Shown piece after piece: positions 23,700 to 34,374 of a stretch of DNA of 64,000 bases. Every line of letters starts with the position of its first letter. Within the stretch, counting starts at the first letter, position 1. The position numbers were made by a program, and so were the translations under genes. The notes under the pieces were generated by a model. That model had not been told where the DNA came from, searched no databases, and saw only the letters and a program-made list of their open reading frames with translations. Origin of the DNA: Circinella minor (Eukaryota; Mucoromycota; Mucoromycetes; Mucorales; Lichtheimiaceae); the NCBI GenBank assembly GCA_016758965.1, contig JAEPRB010000177.1, forward strand, positions 22,448 to 86,447, read 5' to 3'.

Positions 23700-24839
23700 T
23701 ACTAGAATGTTTAAATTATTATATATTTAAACAGTCATTAAGAATTTTGGTTTTGATATAATATCATATATTGTATGTAATATGCTTTTTTTTAAAAAAG
23801 ATAAATATGAACCATGTGTAAATGTTGTGGACAATTAAATTCATGCTGACCAAAAAGTCAAGTATGCATAATATAGTAAATAAGTATAAAAATGATATTG
23901 TGATCTGAGCATAAGGAAAGGTGGAAAAGTCAGGAAAAAAAAAGATCTTGTTCAAAATGGTGCCGGTTGTTCCGAAGTTTCTCTCTTCTAATGGTAGTAC
24001 AACCCCACGATGTGGATTTTTAAGGAGATGTAGATCATAACACGTTGTATGTAACGCATAATATAAACGTCATTTTTTCATACAGCGATATAAATCCTCA
24101 CACTTGTCATCTCCATAAAAATCCTTCCACAACTTTTTGTAAAGATAATAAATTATATGTGTATTTTATTTTTACTTTCAAGCCAATGAACTCGAATTAT
24201 ATAAAATACTTAATAAATCGTCTTTTTTAAAATAATAGCTAGATTGAGTAATAAAACAATAATAATAAATTATATGGCTACTTTGTCAATTTATAAGCTT
24301 TGAATTTGAAATAAAAAAAAAAGATGTAATCCAACATTATTGTTCAAGAAGTTTAAAAGAAAAAACCTTATAAAAAAATCAATCCAGTTAGTTGAAATTA
24401 TTATGACAAGTAGTCTGTCTCCATATTTGAATAAAAAACGCGTAATTCCTTTTTATGGGCGGGGTAGAAGTAATGAGGGGGCATGAAAGGGAATAAGAAA
24501 CAAAAAAGAATGAAGGAAGAGAGAAAGAGAGAAAATGGTTTCATCTTTTTATTATTCAACCAATGATTGCTCCTTGTTTTACAGAGCTCCGCACAAACGA
24601 TGACAAGTGCTGACGAATCAGCAAGGGACCAATTGCCTAATTTGGTCCTGCTAACGAAAGGTTGCGTAATTCTTTGCAAACACCCCAGTATCCCATTATA
24701 GTTGATTGAATAATATTTATCCCAGATTCATTTAATCAAATAGAAAATAAAAAGTAAATAAAAGAAGACAAGAAAAATATTTTCTTCCTTTTTTTTTCTC
24801 TACTCTTTTTTCTTTAAATCTTTTAAACTATTTACAATC
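23700..24839. other. Intergenic and promoter region of the MGST3 gene
   Basis: About 1.1 kb of A+T-rich sequence. The last 150 bases before the ATG are A- and pyrimidine-rich, as is common for fungal promoters. Around 24560-24670 the composition is more balanced and a 92-codon minus-strand frame exists, but it has no recognisable motif. Confidence 0.4.
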
Positions 24840-24946
24840 ATGGTTGCTATTACTATTCCTCAAGAATACGGATACGTGAGTTTCTTTTTAAAAGCGCGCC
24901 TTTTTTTTTTTTTGTCTTATTAAAAATAATAATAACAAAACTAATC

Positions 24947-24978
<32 letters not shown>

Positions 24979-25578
24979 GTTGTTGTTGTTGTTTATAAAC
25001 AGGTCCTTTCTACTCTTGCCGCTAGTGCTCTTTTCGTTTTCGGTTTGGGTGCACAAACTGGCAAATATCGTCGTGCTGCTGGTGTTCCTTATCCTTTCCG
25101 TATGTTTATTTAATTTAATTGACGTGTTTTCTATTGTTGTTATTTTTTTTTGTGTAATGATACTAAGACAAAAATGTGGTACAAAAACTTTTTTATTTTA
25201 GCATATGCTGATCAAGCCGAATCTGAAAAAGACCCCAAGAAGAATTTGTTCAACTGCGCTCAACGTGTTCACCAGGTAAGAATTTTATTTTTTTGCATGA
25301 AACATTGTAACTTTTGATATTCATTTATATATATTCTAATATAATAGAACACTTTGGAAGTCTTCCCTGTTTATACCACTTTCTTGTTGATTGGTGGTAT
25401 TAATTATCCTATCTACGCTTCAGGTGCTGGTGTCGTCTTCCTTCTTGGTCGTTTCTTCTTCTCTTCTGGTTATCTTACCGGTAACCCTTCCAAGCGTATG
25501 CGTGGTGTCTTCAGTTACATTGCTCTTCTTGCTCTTCTTGGCATGACTGGTTCTACCCTTTACAGTTTGTTGAAGTAA
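24840..25578 (+). CDS. Microsomal glutathione S-transferase 3-like protein (MAPEG family)
   Basis: Small ER/outer-membrane enzyme that conjugates or reduces lipid hydroperoxides with glutathione. Exons: 24840-24875, 25003-25099, 25202-25275 and 25348-25578, in phase, giving 145 residues against about 150 for the family. The start sits in a 36-base exon (MVAITIPQEYGY), which matches the MGST3 N-terminus 'l.eyGyV'. Four hydrophobic segments are present. Family marks are the R-R-A-A-G-V-x-Y-P loop, YADQAESEKDPKKNLFNCAQR (the 'FNCaQRaHqN' motif of MGST3, split by an intron), and LGRFFFSSGYLTGNPSKRMRG near the C-terminus. A CA repeat lies about 110 bases after the stop. Confidence 0.93.
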
Positions 25579-26745
25579 TTTTGATTAACATCTCTTTTTC
25601 TTCATTTTTTTTCCCCTCCATTCTTTAAATATTTTCGGTTTTTGAATGATTATTCATTTTATTTTATATAAACACACTCCTTTTCACATCACACACACAC
25701 ACACACACACACGTATATTATATATATGACTTTGTTATTGCTATTATTACTATTATTATTATTACGGTTAATAAAATAAAAAAAATTGTATGAGATCAAA
25801 AAAAAAATTAATAAAGGTGAGTTCTCCTTTTTATTCAAGTAACTAAGTTCATTTATATCAATCAAACATTAATTTTTTTGCTTTTAGGTTATTGCATATT
25901 CCATTTCTTTTTATAAAAAAAAAGGTTGAACTTAAATTATCAGTTGTCAGAATATCACGCAAAGACAGCGTAGTATGAAAATACACGCCCAGTAAAATTG
26001 TTGTGTAACCTAGGGGATGAGCGTAATTCTAAAAAACTTGGGGTATTTAATAACCCACACAACCAAACCATGTTTTATGCTGATTATGCTTGCTTTTGTT
26101 ATTAGTTGACGAATTAGATGAAATAGAATAGACATAGTTAATTAGTTTCATATACTATTTTTGTTGTCTAGACTACATTTTTTTTAAAAAAATAAAAAAG
26201 TAACAATTATACATTCAGTGGCTATAATAGTATTATCTTTTCAAGATTTATTCAATAACTTTAATATTCCCATTTTCATTAATACGTACACGAGAGTCAT
26301 CAATACGTATAAAAAAAAATCCTCAACTTTATCTGTTGAAGCTTGCTGTTACATTTAAATCATTTAAAATACGTACCCAAGCGCCTAATTAACCTAGATC
26401 TCTCAACACAAAATTATAATAAAAGAATATTGCTGTTGTCAGCATATATAAATAGAGTCTCAATATTTTTTTTATATATTTATAATTATAATAATCTAAT
26501 CTAGTTTTCGTCATAGAATAAAACAGTTGCATGAAGTAAATATTGTTTCACTTATCGATAATAAAAAAAAGAGTAAAATTTATATGTCGCTCTTATTCAT
26601 TCATGTTCTTTTTTTTTTATTATCAATAATCTGCCGCTCTCTGTAAAAGAATTCTTCTAAAAAAGGAAATAAACTTTTGTTTATCTTGTTATTCCCCTTA
26701 AAAAAATAGGGGTCAATTATTTACAAAAAAAGGTGTTATATATAA
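25579..26745. other. Intergenic, 1.17 kb, with CA microsatellite
   Basis: A (CA)n tract lies at about 25690-25711, followed by AT- and TTA-rich simple sequence. Some TATA-like and poly-A stretches are present. I see no gene, and no repeat matched elsewhere in the window until 26746. Confidence 0.4.
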
Positions 26746-27092
26746 TACTGGTTTTTTCCAAATTATTTGCGTCAAGCAGAAATAATTTTGCGTTGCCCAG
26801 GAAACAAATTTGCGCCAGTAACTTTGCGTTACCAGCTTGAGTTAATATCCTTGCATTGGTGTTTTTGTGTAGCAATCTGCTGTATTTTTTTTTTTTTTGT
26901 TTATATATAGTTTTTCAATAAAGTAAAACTTCATGTAAAATTATATGTATTAAAAGCGCAAATTGCAACATAAAGTTACTTCTATCGTATATCTTACAGC
27001 AATGGTGTATAACATTGCTAGCCAAAGCATCAAATGATTCCGCTAATCGCCAATACAATGAATCGTATAATGTTTGTTGTGGAATTAAACCT
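26746..27092 (-). repeat. Inverted duplicate, left copy: TTTGCG motif array plus Fcp1 BRCT fragment
   Basis: This block is an inverted copy of 32998-33392. From 26746 it begins TACTGGTTTTTTCC and contains a run of units headed TTTGCGTC, TTTTGCGTTG, TTTGCGCC, TTTGCGTTACC and CCTTGCATT, spaced about 14-25 bases. After a T-rich stretch comes antisense coding sequence for SDSLYWRLAESFDAL-type Fcp1 BRCT residues (minus strand, with changes). Compared with the other copy it lacks a 43-base piece containing two further units. It abuts the Ca2+-ATPase fragment at about 27093. Confidence 0.75.
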
Positions 27093-28191
27093 GATGTTGG
27101 TTTCAGTATGAATAATGCCGGTACTGAAGTTGCCAAGGAAGCATTTGATACTATTCACGTGGACAATAACTTCAACTCTATCTCAAAGGCTTTGTTGTGG
27201 GGTCGTGTCGTCAATGATGGTGTACGCAAGTACTTGATCATCCAATTGAATGTTAACATTGCTGTCGTTGCTCTTTCGTTCATCAGTGCTGTTGACTCCT
27301 CAAACTCTGAAAGTGTCTTGAGTGCCGTATAGCCCTTGCGGAACAACCTTATCATGGGCACTTTGGTTGCCTTAGCTTTGGCTACTGAATCACCTACAAA
27401 CAATTTATTTCAACGCAAGCCCATTTCGAAATATAGTCTTTTGATCAACTTTACAATGGGTAAGCCATCTCCCAAATCATCATCAACTTGAGTGTTATTT
27501 ATCTCGACAAACGCATTTTCCATCTTGGTGACACCCCACATGATGATGCAGTATTACACACCATTGTCTTCAACATTTTTGCCTTTTTACAAGTCTTTAG
27601 CAAAGTCAACTTTTGTCACATTGATGGAAGCATCAATGTGTTGAGGATATCTTTGACAACTGGGTTTTTGTTACCATTCAATTCGCCGTTGTTGTCACCC
27701 AATTTTTGATTGTTACCTATGGTGGTATTGCATTTAAGACTACACCTTTGACATCTATGCAATAACTAGTTACTGTATTGATTGGCTCTCTTTCTCTTCC
27801 TGTTGATGCCATTATTCGTTTATTGCCTTACTGTGAATTTGAACATTATTTCCGTGAAGATACCCATCAACTTGTTACTTATTCTCGTATGCATTGGGAA
27901 GGCGCTATTAATGATGTCGGTAATGGCCTTCATGTTTATTTGACGCTTCGTCACTCACGTCACCCTCGTCGTAGCCATAGCCATAGTCGTTCTAATTCAC
28001 TTACTGATGTTCGTTCCAGCTTGTTGGGTACTTCTCCTAGTCATGGCGCTGTTCGTTCTGATTCATCCCTCTCTCCTCCAGCTGATGGCAGCAACCCTGG
28101 ATCCAACACCAACATATTTGCATCATTGGTTACTTATGCTGCTGTTGATCATCAACAAAACAAAGCTTCCAGCAACCATCATCAATCATAG
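27093..28191 (+). pseudogene. C-terminal fragment of a PMC1-type Ca2+-transporting P-type ATPase
   Basis: Conserved pieces appear in order: DVGFSMNNAGTEVAKEAFD (from the hinge after the missing 'TGDGVNDAPAL' motif), ALLWGRVVNDGVRKYLIIQL, NITVVALSF-like TM5 with FISAVDSSNSESVL, a TAG at 27331 replacing the Gln of 'AVQLLWVNLIMDTLAALALATD', then NLIMGTLVALALATESPTNN (TM6 region). Shifted frames carry VLHTIVFNIFAFLQVFSKVN and IDGSINVL (TM7-8 loop). 27778-28191 holds GSLSLPVDAIIRLLPYCEF (TM10 end) and a Ser/His/Arg-rich cytosolic tail. The N-terminal two thirds, including the phosphorylated Asp, are missing, and frames are broken three or more times. The piece is a dead gene fragment joined to the inverted duplicate at 26746-27092. 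Confidence 0.8.
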
Positions 28192-28797
28192 ATTAGGGTT
28201 TTCTTTTTCTCTTCTTTTTTCTTTCTCACAGTTTTTTTTATCCTATGCAACATATATTATGTTGATACACACGCACACTTTCAACATCCATCCATACATC
28301 CATACTCTTTTTCTCTCTAATTTGTTAAAATAATAGGGCTTTTAAACCATTCACTTCTATATCGTTTTGTGTATACTAAATGATAGTTGATATACTTTTA
28401 TTTGTAGCTAATGTTGAAATTTATTTGAAGAGAACCACTTCCTGGAAGGTAATTCCATCAAGTAGAAAAACTTCACTACATGTATCACTACATTTAATTA
28501 CTCAGTTATAAACATGATATTGAAATAAGTATGCTGCACAGTCAATTAGAATTTGGGTATCATAAAAAAAATTACAAATCAAGTTTATCCAATGTATATT
28601 GTTGAAGAATGGTGGTTTATTTGTTTATTTATATTGTGAAAATAAAGGAAATAGAAATATACATGACTTAAAAAATGGAATATAAAAACAACGTAATGGT
28701 CGTAATAAAAATAAGATGGTAAGGTTTGAAATGAGGATAACGTAACTACTAGAGTTGTGGTACAGGGTGTGATCAGCTAAAAATCGTCAACATCACC
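28192..28797. other. Intergenic, about 600 bases
   Basis: Pyrimidine-rich 3' flank of the ATPase fragment, then A+T-rich sequence up to the stop codon of the minus-strand hypothetical gene. Nothing else seen. Confidence 0.4.
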
Positions 28798-31279
28798 TTA
28801 ATCGCTAATGTTGTTTGTTCTTAAATCCTTTGAGTTTGAAGCTCTCAAAGCAAGCATTAAAAGTATTTCATGATCTCTTGCAACCAATACATCATCACCT
28901 AATACTACATTTTTCATCGTTTCCTTTGCCACATCCAAGCATGCTTGCCGTTCTTCCTCCTTCATCTGTCTTATCATTTCACGCTCTCGTTCACCACCCT
29001 TGCTTTCAGGCATCGACTCTTGGGATTCGCTATCATTGTCCAAATACTTCACATGATATTCAGATATTGCTTCAGTAGCGATCTGCAGCTTAATAAAATT
29101 CAACAACAAAACGCGCTAATCTATATAGAAACCAATAAGCAATCAATTATTATAATGACCGTAAATATACACAGTAAATATATTACCTTCAGGGAAATAA
29201 TGATTGTCAAGAATTCTGATAAAGCGGCGCATTGGGACGAGGGTGTTCCTGGAATTGATCCTTGTGCTTTTGTATAATGAACGTAACTGTTTCCAATCTT
29301 CTTTCTACCACGAATCAAAATACTCAAACCATGTGTTTGTGCAGTTATAGATTCAAGATAAGGTACAAGTTCTTTCATGGCTGAATTACGCTCGAGACAA
29401 CGTAACATATTGATTCTTTGCTCATCACACTTGATTTGATCCTTGTAAGTCTCTGAATGGTCGGCTGCTTCTGGCTTGTCTTCACAGATACATAGATCAT
29501 GCTGGGTGTCAAGGCGGCGGTAGATCATGTCCCAACGCTTCAATTTCGTATCGTCATCCATGTAATCAATTTCCTTTAGTTTTTTTTTGGACTGTAGAAG
29601 AACACTCAGATCTATATATAATGATTTGTCAAAACCATTCGTTAAAATCATATGTTTACAGATAAGATGTTTGTTTTCTCTTTCAGAAAAATGTATATCA
29701 TTGTCTGTTTACCTGATAATCCTAAAGTCGGAGCCGTGCAACAGAACGCCGTCCAGGATTTGTGCATACACATGTGCTTGATAGAATGCTTCTTTGTGTA
29801 ATGGAAAAGTCAAGTGCTTGTTTTCATATAATGTAACCCTAAGAGCACTCGCAACGGTCCTTGTAAAAAAAAAGCTTGTAAAATGCAAAGCTTGTAAAAT
29901 TTTTAAGAAAACTTGTAAAATTACAAGAAGTGTTTGAGTGTTTGTAAAAAAAAATTGTCACTTTCCAATTTTAATAAAAATGACCAATAACAGCATTACT
30001 GATAATACTACTTCCACTTTGGCTTCTACCAATGAACCAACCATCGCGACAACTTGTTGAGCGATTTGATTAAAGGGGTTGATGATAGTAGGATCCATTT
30101 GAAATTGATTGAAAAGAGATTAAGCTCAAAATAATACTCAACCCTGAGCCTATTTTTTTTTTCACTTGCTTTCACTGAAGTATGATTTTCACGTTACACT
30201 TCCAAGTTACAAGCTAATTTTACAAGGACCATTGTGAGTATTTGTCTTGTAGTATTACAAAAATTTTACAAGTCTCAATTTACAAGCTTTTTTTTACAAG
30301 GACTGCTGCGAGTGCTCTAACCAATACAATAAAATAGTGAGATTAGAGTTCGTAAATTATATAAAAATTAAGTGGTGAATGTGGCAAATTGTTACTTACA
30401 TTTGGTTTAAGGCGGTACGGATATATTTGATATTAGGTGTAACATTGTTCTTCGGCATTAAAAACAGGTTATCACAAACATTTTCAATATCATCAAGATC
30501 TTTTCCACGAGCTAAACTAGTCAAGATGTCATGTTCACCGATAGTAAGTGCGTAAGGAAGGACAAGTTTATGGCGGTTCAATAGCTTCTTCCTGTATTTG
30601 TAGAGCAGTTCTTTGGATTTTTTGGTGATCTTATCCAAATCAACTACTGTTTCACTACCCCTAATAAAGATAAAATGGTAATATGGTAAATGTTATTATT
30701 ATTGGCAGGTTACATATTCTACATTTTAATTAAATAGGGATTATTTACACTTTTTTAATCAACATTGAAAGCATTTCATCTGAAGTCATTTTTAATCTCT
30801 TTGGTGGTGGTGGTAAGGATGTTGATAATGAGGGTGATGATGAGGATGATGTACTTGTTTGTGATGTCATTATTGTGGAAGAATTAACACGATCATTCAA
30901 ACGTCGCTTAGATCGATTTTTAGTAACAACCAGCAAGTCTTCGCCATCCTGCAAATCCAATTCTTCCTGTAACACATAAAAATATAATGAGACTTCATTT
31001 CAATCTTACGTACAAATATTCATCGTACCACACAATATACTCAACAATAAGTAAATCAGACTATACCTGGCGCGCTGCACTTATAAACTTTTTCATAATC
31101 AAGGTTGAATCGAGAAACGACGACGAGGTATCCTTATATAATTGTAATTGCGCAGCCTGCTTTCGTGATAAAGTAGCTCTTTTAGATTGCCAGAAATCAT
31201 TCAAAGCATTGCAGTATTCGTTCTTCACTCCTTGAACCGATGAATCAATATTATGCACCACGAATTGTTCTAACACCAA
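28798..31279 (-). CDS. Multi-exon hypothetical protein of unknown family (possibly decayed)
   Basis: Exon-like pieces on the complement: about 31279-31069 (KRATLSRKQAAQLQLYKD), 30968-about 30743 (acidic, then a Ser/Thr-rich tract and PPPPKRLK), about 30657-30403 (KELLYKYRKKLLNRHKLVLP), about 29795-29714 (YQAHVYAQILDGVLLHGSDF), about 29610-29186 (WDMIYRRLDTQHDLCICEDK and GRKKIGNSYVHYTKAQGSIP) and 29095-28798 (charged, coiled-coil-like). Splice sites of the first three fit well; the phase between the fourth and fifth does not fit cleanly. No upstream ATG was found for exon 1, whose open frame begins after a TGA. A 475-bp MITE lies in the intron between the third and fourth pieces. I do not recognise the protein. 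It may belong to a repeat-associated gene family and could be inactive. Confidence 0.45.
29843..30317. mobile_element. PIF/Harbinger-type MITE, 475 bp, with TAA target-site duplication
   Basis: The left end GAGCACTCGCAACGGTCC (29843 on) matches inverted the right end, whose complement reads GAGCACTCGCAGCAGTCC (ending at 30317). Symmetry continues inward as CTTGTAAAAAAAA(A)GCTTGTAAA for about 40 bases, with several further (A)CTTGTAAAA motifs on each side. TAA flanks the element at 29840-29842 and 30318-30320, the 3-bp TWA duplication expected of PIF/Harbinger. The core holds an ATG-started piece at about 29980 (Asn/Thr/Ser-rich, stopped after some 25 codons), which may be a remnant of the parent element's second protein. 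It sits inside an intron of the hypothetical gene and in either orientation carries no transposase. Confidence 0.88.
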
Positions 31280-31900
31280 ATCGACAACGTGGGTAGTTAA
31301 TCATAAACAGATGTCTGTACTGGTCAAATATTCGGCCCGGATAACATCTATGAGGCAAAAAAAATTAATTGTTCTCAATTAGGAAATGACCCTAGTAGCG
31401 AAGCGAAATGGAGATTATTCTATTGTAAAATGATTAATTGTATTTTATATATGGGTTGGAACTTATAACTATTTAAAAAATAAAATGATAATAATAACTA
31501 GCTATAGTCATACTTACTGTAAATATAATATTTGACCAAATTATATTGTAAATATTATTGTTCGACATCCATTTTGCCACAGAGAGTGTTGTATTTTACT
31601 TTTTTGTTTCCTTTACACTCAAAGTTTAAAATTTATATTTATTATGGAAGACTAGATTGACCTGCACCTATGGGTATATGGTCGCTTCCTTGCGGTACAG
31701 AATGAGAAGAATAATAATATTTACAAAGTAATATGGGGGTTGTGGCAATAGCTGAAAAACCCCAGTATGGGGAAAAGCTAGAGCTAGCATAAGAAATAGA
31801 GTGTGGGAGAGGCGAAGAAGAAAGAAAAGAATAACAGAAAAATAAAATTAACAGAAGATCATTGTGGCAGGAGAGAGAGAGAGGGTACTAAAACGAAGTG
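31280..31900. other. Intergenic, about 620 bases
   Basis: Between two minus-strand hypothetical genes. It is A+T-rich with a purine-rich stretch at 31790-31885 (GA-rich, including a short (GA)n). No gene or RNA is seen. Confidence 0.4.
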
Positions 31901-32113
31901 TTAGTCAGGTGATGTTGATGATGGTGGTGCTAAGAATTCCAAAGCTTCCTCTGGTGCTGGCTCGTCTTCGTCAAATATATCATCTGGATGGCTGAGAAAA
32001 TCAATTTCTCTGAGCACCTGAATCAATGCTGGCCAAACAGTTTTCCATTTACCCATAATAAGACCAACTTCAGATTTTGGTAAAAGGTTAAGGATGTGAT
32101 CGAGTTGGTGCAT
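31901..32113 (-). CDS. Small hypothetical protein, 70 residues
   Basis: ATG to stop on the complement. The N-terminal half is amphipathic with Leu/Ile/Trp (HILNLLPKSEVGLIMGKW). The C-terminal half is acidic (FDEDEPAPEEALEF), ending in a Ser/Thr/Pro tail. The composition is protein-like rather than random for this A+T-rich DNA. No family is recognised. It may be the last exon of a longer gene or a remnant; the upstream sequence offers no clear further exon. Confidence 0.3.
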   Translation of the reverse strand: MHQLDHILNLLPKSEVGLIMGKWKTVWPALIQVLREIDFLSHPDDIFDEDEPAPEEALEFLAPPSSTSPD

Positions 32114-32509
32114 ATTAGGTGGGAAGTTTTAATAGAAAGAAAAACAAAAAACAAAGTAGTACAAGCAGTAGGAAAAACGATAACGATAGTCCTTTACACT
32201 CAAAGGTGTCACAAATGGTACATGTATTTAAATATTTTTATGAATGTCTTCAAGGAGATTATCATTGTTGCTGCTTCTGCTGCTGCTGCTATCTGTAAAT
32301 GTTTGTAGTGCTATAATAGAATTTGGATCTGTTACGTAATACTAAATTCTATAAGAATAAGTACGTATCTGATTCAAAGAAACGTAACAATATATTGTGA
32401 TTATTTGCTTACGTATAAATTGAAAAAAAAATATGTGAGGGAGCAAAGCATATTCCAACTGACATCATTGTTTATCTGACACATACAAGGTGAAGCGAAA
32501 GAAACTAAA

Positions 32510-33115
32510 GAGGATAAAAGAAAGAAGAAAATGATAACGAGAATGAAGAAGGAGGTGAAGAGAATAGTAATGAATCTGAAATTCTTGAAGAGCAAGAAAA
32601 AATTTAAGTAATAGCAAAAGAACAACAACGACGACGATCCTTAGCACAAAAACAAAATGAATTAACACCAGGCCAAGATTGGCCAGTGCTTGTTGCTGAT
32701 TATAAAGATTTAGATACTATGGAAGAGATGAAATATACAAGTTATCCGCACACAACCTCTCCTTCTATTTCGTAGTTAGCAGAATTATCGACAGTTCTAT
32801 CTTTTTTTTTTTTTTTTACAAAATTGCTGTAGGTAGATATTGCCAGGAGTCCATGATCGGTTTTACAAAGCATTAGAACTTTATAAGAAACAACAAGCTG
32901 AGAATGGCATAGGAGCACCGATGGAAAAGCCAGATGTAAAAGACTTGATGCCTGAAATGAAAAAAAAGATATTGGATGATATTTATATTGTGTTTTCAGG
33001 TTTAGTTCCACAACAACAAACATTATCCGATTCATTGTATTGGCGATTAGCGGAATCATTTGATGCTTTGACTGGCAATGTTATACACACCATTGCTGTG
33101 AAGGTATTACTATAG
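32510..33115 (+). pseudogene. Fragment of RNA polymerase II CTD phosphatase Fcp1 (BRCT region)
   Basis: Plus-strand pieces read ENEEGGEENSNESEIL, EEQEKI, a TAA, then RRRSLAQKQNELTPGQDWPV and so on. After a likely intron ending at about 32833 come LPGVHDRFYKALELYKKQQ, KPDVKDLMPEMKKKILDD, IYIVFSGLVPQQQ and LYWRLAESFDALTGNVIHTI. The last part corresponds to the 'PDVK-IIPEMKKKVLKGC-IVFSGl-P' linker and BRCT start of fungal Fcp1. It then runs out into non-coding repeat. The catalytic DxDxT domain is not present in the window, and an in-frame stop breaks the first piece. So it is a dead fragment whose end was co-duplicated with the adjoining motif array. Confidence 0.7.
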
Positions 33116-33392
33116 AAGTAACTTTATGATGTTGCAATTTGCGCTTTTAATACATATAATTTTACATGAAGTTTTATTTTATTGAAAAACTATATATAAA
33201 CAAAAAAAAATACAGCAAATTGCTACACAAAAACACCAATGCAAGGATATTAACTCAAGCTGGTAACGCAAAGTTACTGGCGCAAATTTGTTTCCTAGGC
33301 AACGCAAAATTCTTTTAGGAGTAATGCAAAAATTTAATATGGAAACGCAAAATTATTTCTGCTTGACGCAAATAATTTGGAAAAAACCAGTA
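32998..33392 (+). repeat. Inverted duplicate, right copy: Fcp1 BRCT fragment plus TTTGCG motif array
   Basis: Inverted partner of 26746-27092. It carries the BRCT-coding end (plus strand), a T/A-rich linker, and then, read on the minus strand from 33392, the motif units TTTGCGTC, TTTTGCGTTTCC, TTTTGCATTACT, TTTTGCGTTGCC, TTTGCGCC and TTTGCGTTACC. It has two more units (43 bases) than the left copy; the extra piece is bounded by TTTTGCGTT repeats, as expected from slippage or unequal recombination. Both copies end at the same TACTGG sequence. Confidence 0.75.
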
Positions 33393-34374
33393 AAACTCAA
33401 TAAATAATAAAGAAATATAGATATATTTTCAGTATAAGGTTAATAAAAAAGTTTAATTAATAATTCTGCAAGAAAATAATTTTTTTTTTATCAAATTAGT
33501 CCAAGAGAGTTATTCCTATAAAATATTTAATTAAACATGTGCATTATTATTTATCATTCGACAAAATAAAGTAAATAAAAAAAGTTTTTCTTTCAGTTTT
33601 TTTATAACAAATTTAAAAAAATACCTGCTACCCATACTTCTTTGATAATGTAAAAAAAAAGAGAGAGAGAGAAAGACAGATAAATAGAAGACGACATACT
33701 AGACTACATACAACGTTAGATAGTATGTAAAGCTGTCCTTGCTTTGGTTGTCAGAATAATGTAATTATTATTCATGCCATTAAATAATAATTCGAACGAT
33801 CTGGATTAAAAATATTTATATATTGAAATTAGTCTGATATAAAAAATTAATGTCTTTATATGTAGAAATATTATCATACTTGGTATAGGGAGAAAAAAGT
33901 ACGTGAGGTCGCGTGAGATTCAAATCTCGTTCAATTATTGGAACATCCTTTTCAAATGATCTGATCTCCGCAATGAAGTACATTCGCAAAATCATTATTA
34001 TGCATTCCATCTATCAATGAAGAAAAATAAAATTCGTTTTTTTTTTCCCATATAAAAAATTGAAAAGGATGATGATGTAGATAATATATCATTTTGATAC
34101 TAGATATGTTTGTAACGTGATATTTATTATTTATTACTATTATATATATATATATATATATAAAGAAAAAGGATGGTCCTACTGTAATTATGCATGTTGA
34201 TTACAAATGTATACTTTTTATTTCTCCTTTTCTATATAAAAAGAGCCATATTTTTTTTAAAAAAGAAAAAAATATCAAAAACATACACAAAGTCAATTTC
34301 CTTTACATTCTTTATTATTTCTCTCTTTCTCACCACTCTTCCCATTCATTCTTGTTGTAACATTATTATTTATC
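33393..34374. other. Intergenic and promoter region of the phosphoesterase gene
   Basis: About 1 kb, very A+T-rich, with (AT)n at about 34141-34161 and a GA tract at about 33660. A 64-codon minus-strand frame (33816-34010) contains FEKDVPIIERDLNLTRPHVL, which looks coding-like but is unassigned. Pyrimidine-rich sequence lies just before the ATG at 34375. Confidence 0.4.

Noticed and set aside
28815..29277. Plus-strand frames opposite the hypothetical gene
   Set aside because: Lower-quality composition than the minus-strand exons with splice sites.
33896..33935. tRNA-like T-arm (GAGATTCAAATCTC) at about 33917
   Set aside because: No A box, no matching acceptor stem and no anticodon arm upstream; the complement is part of an open frame.
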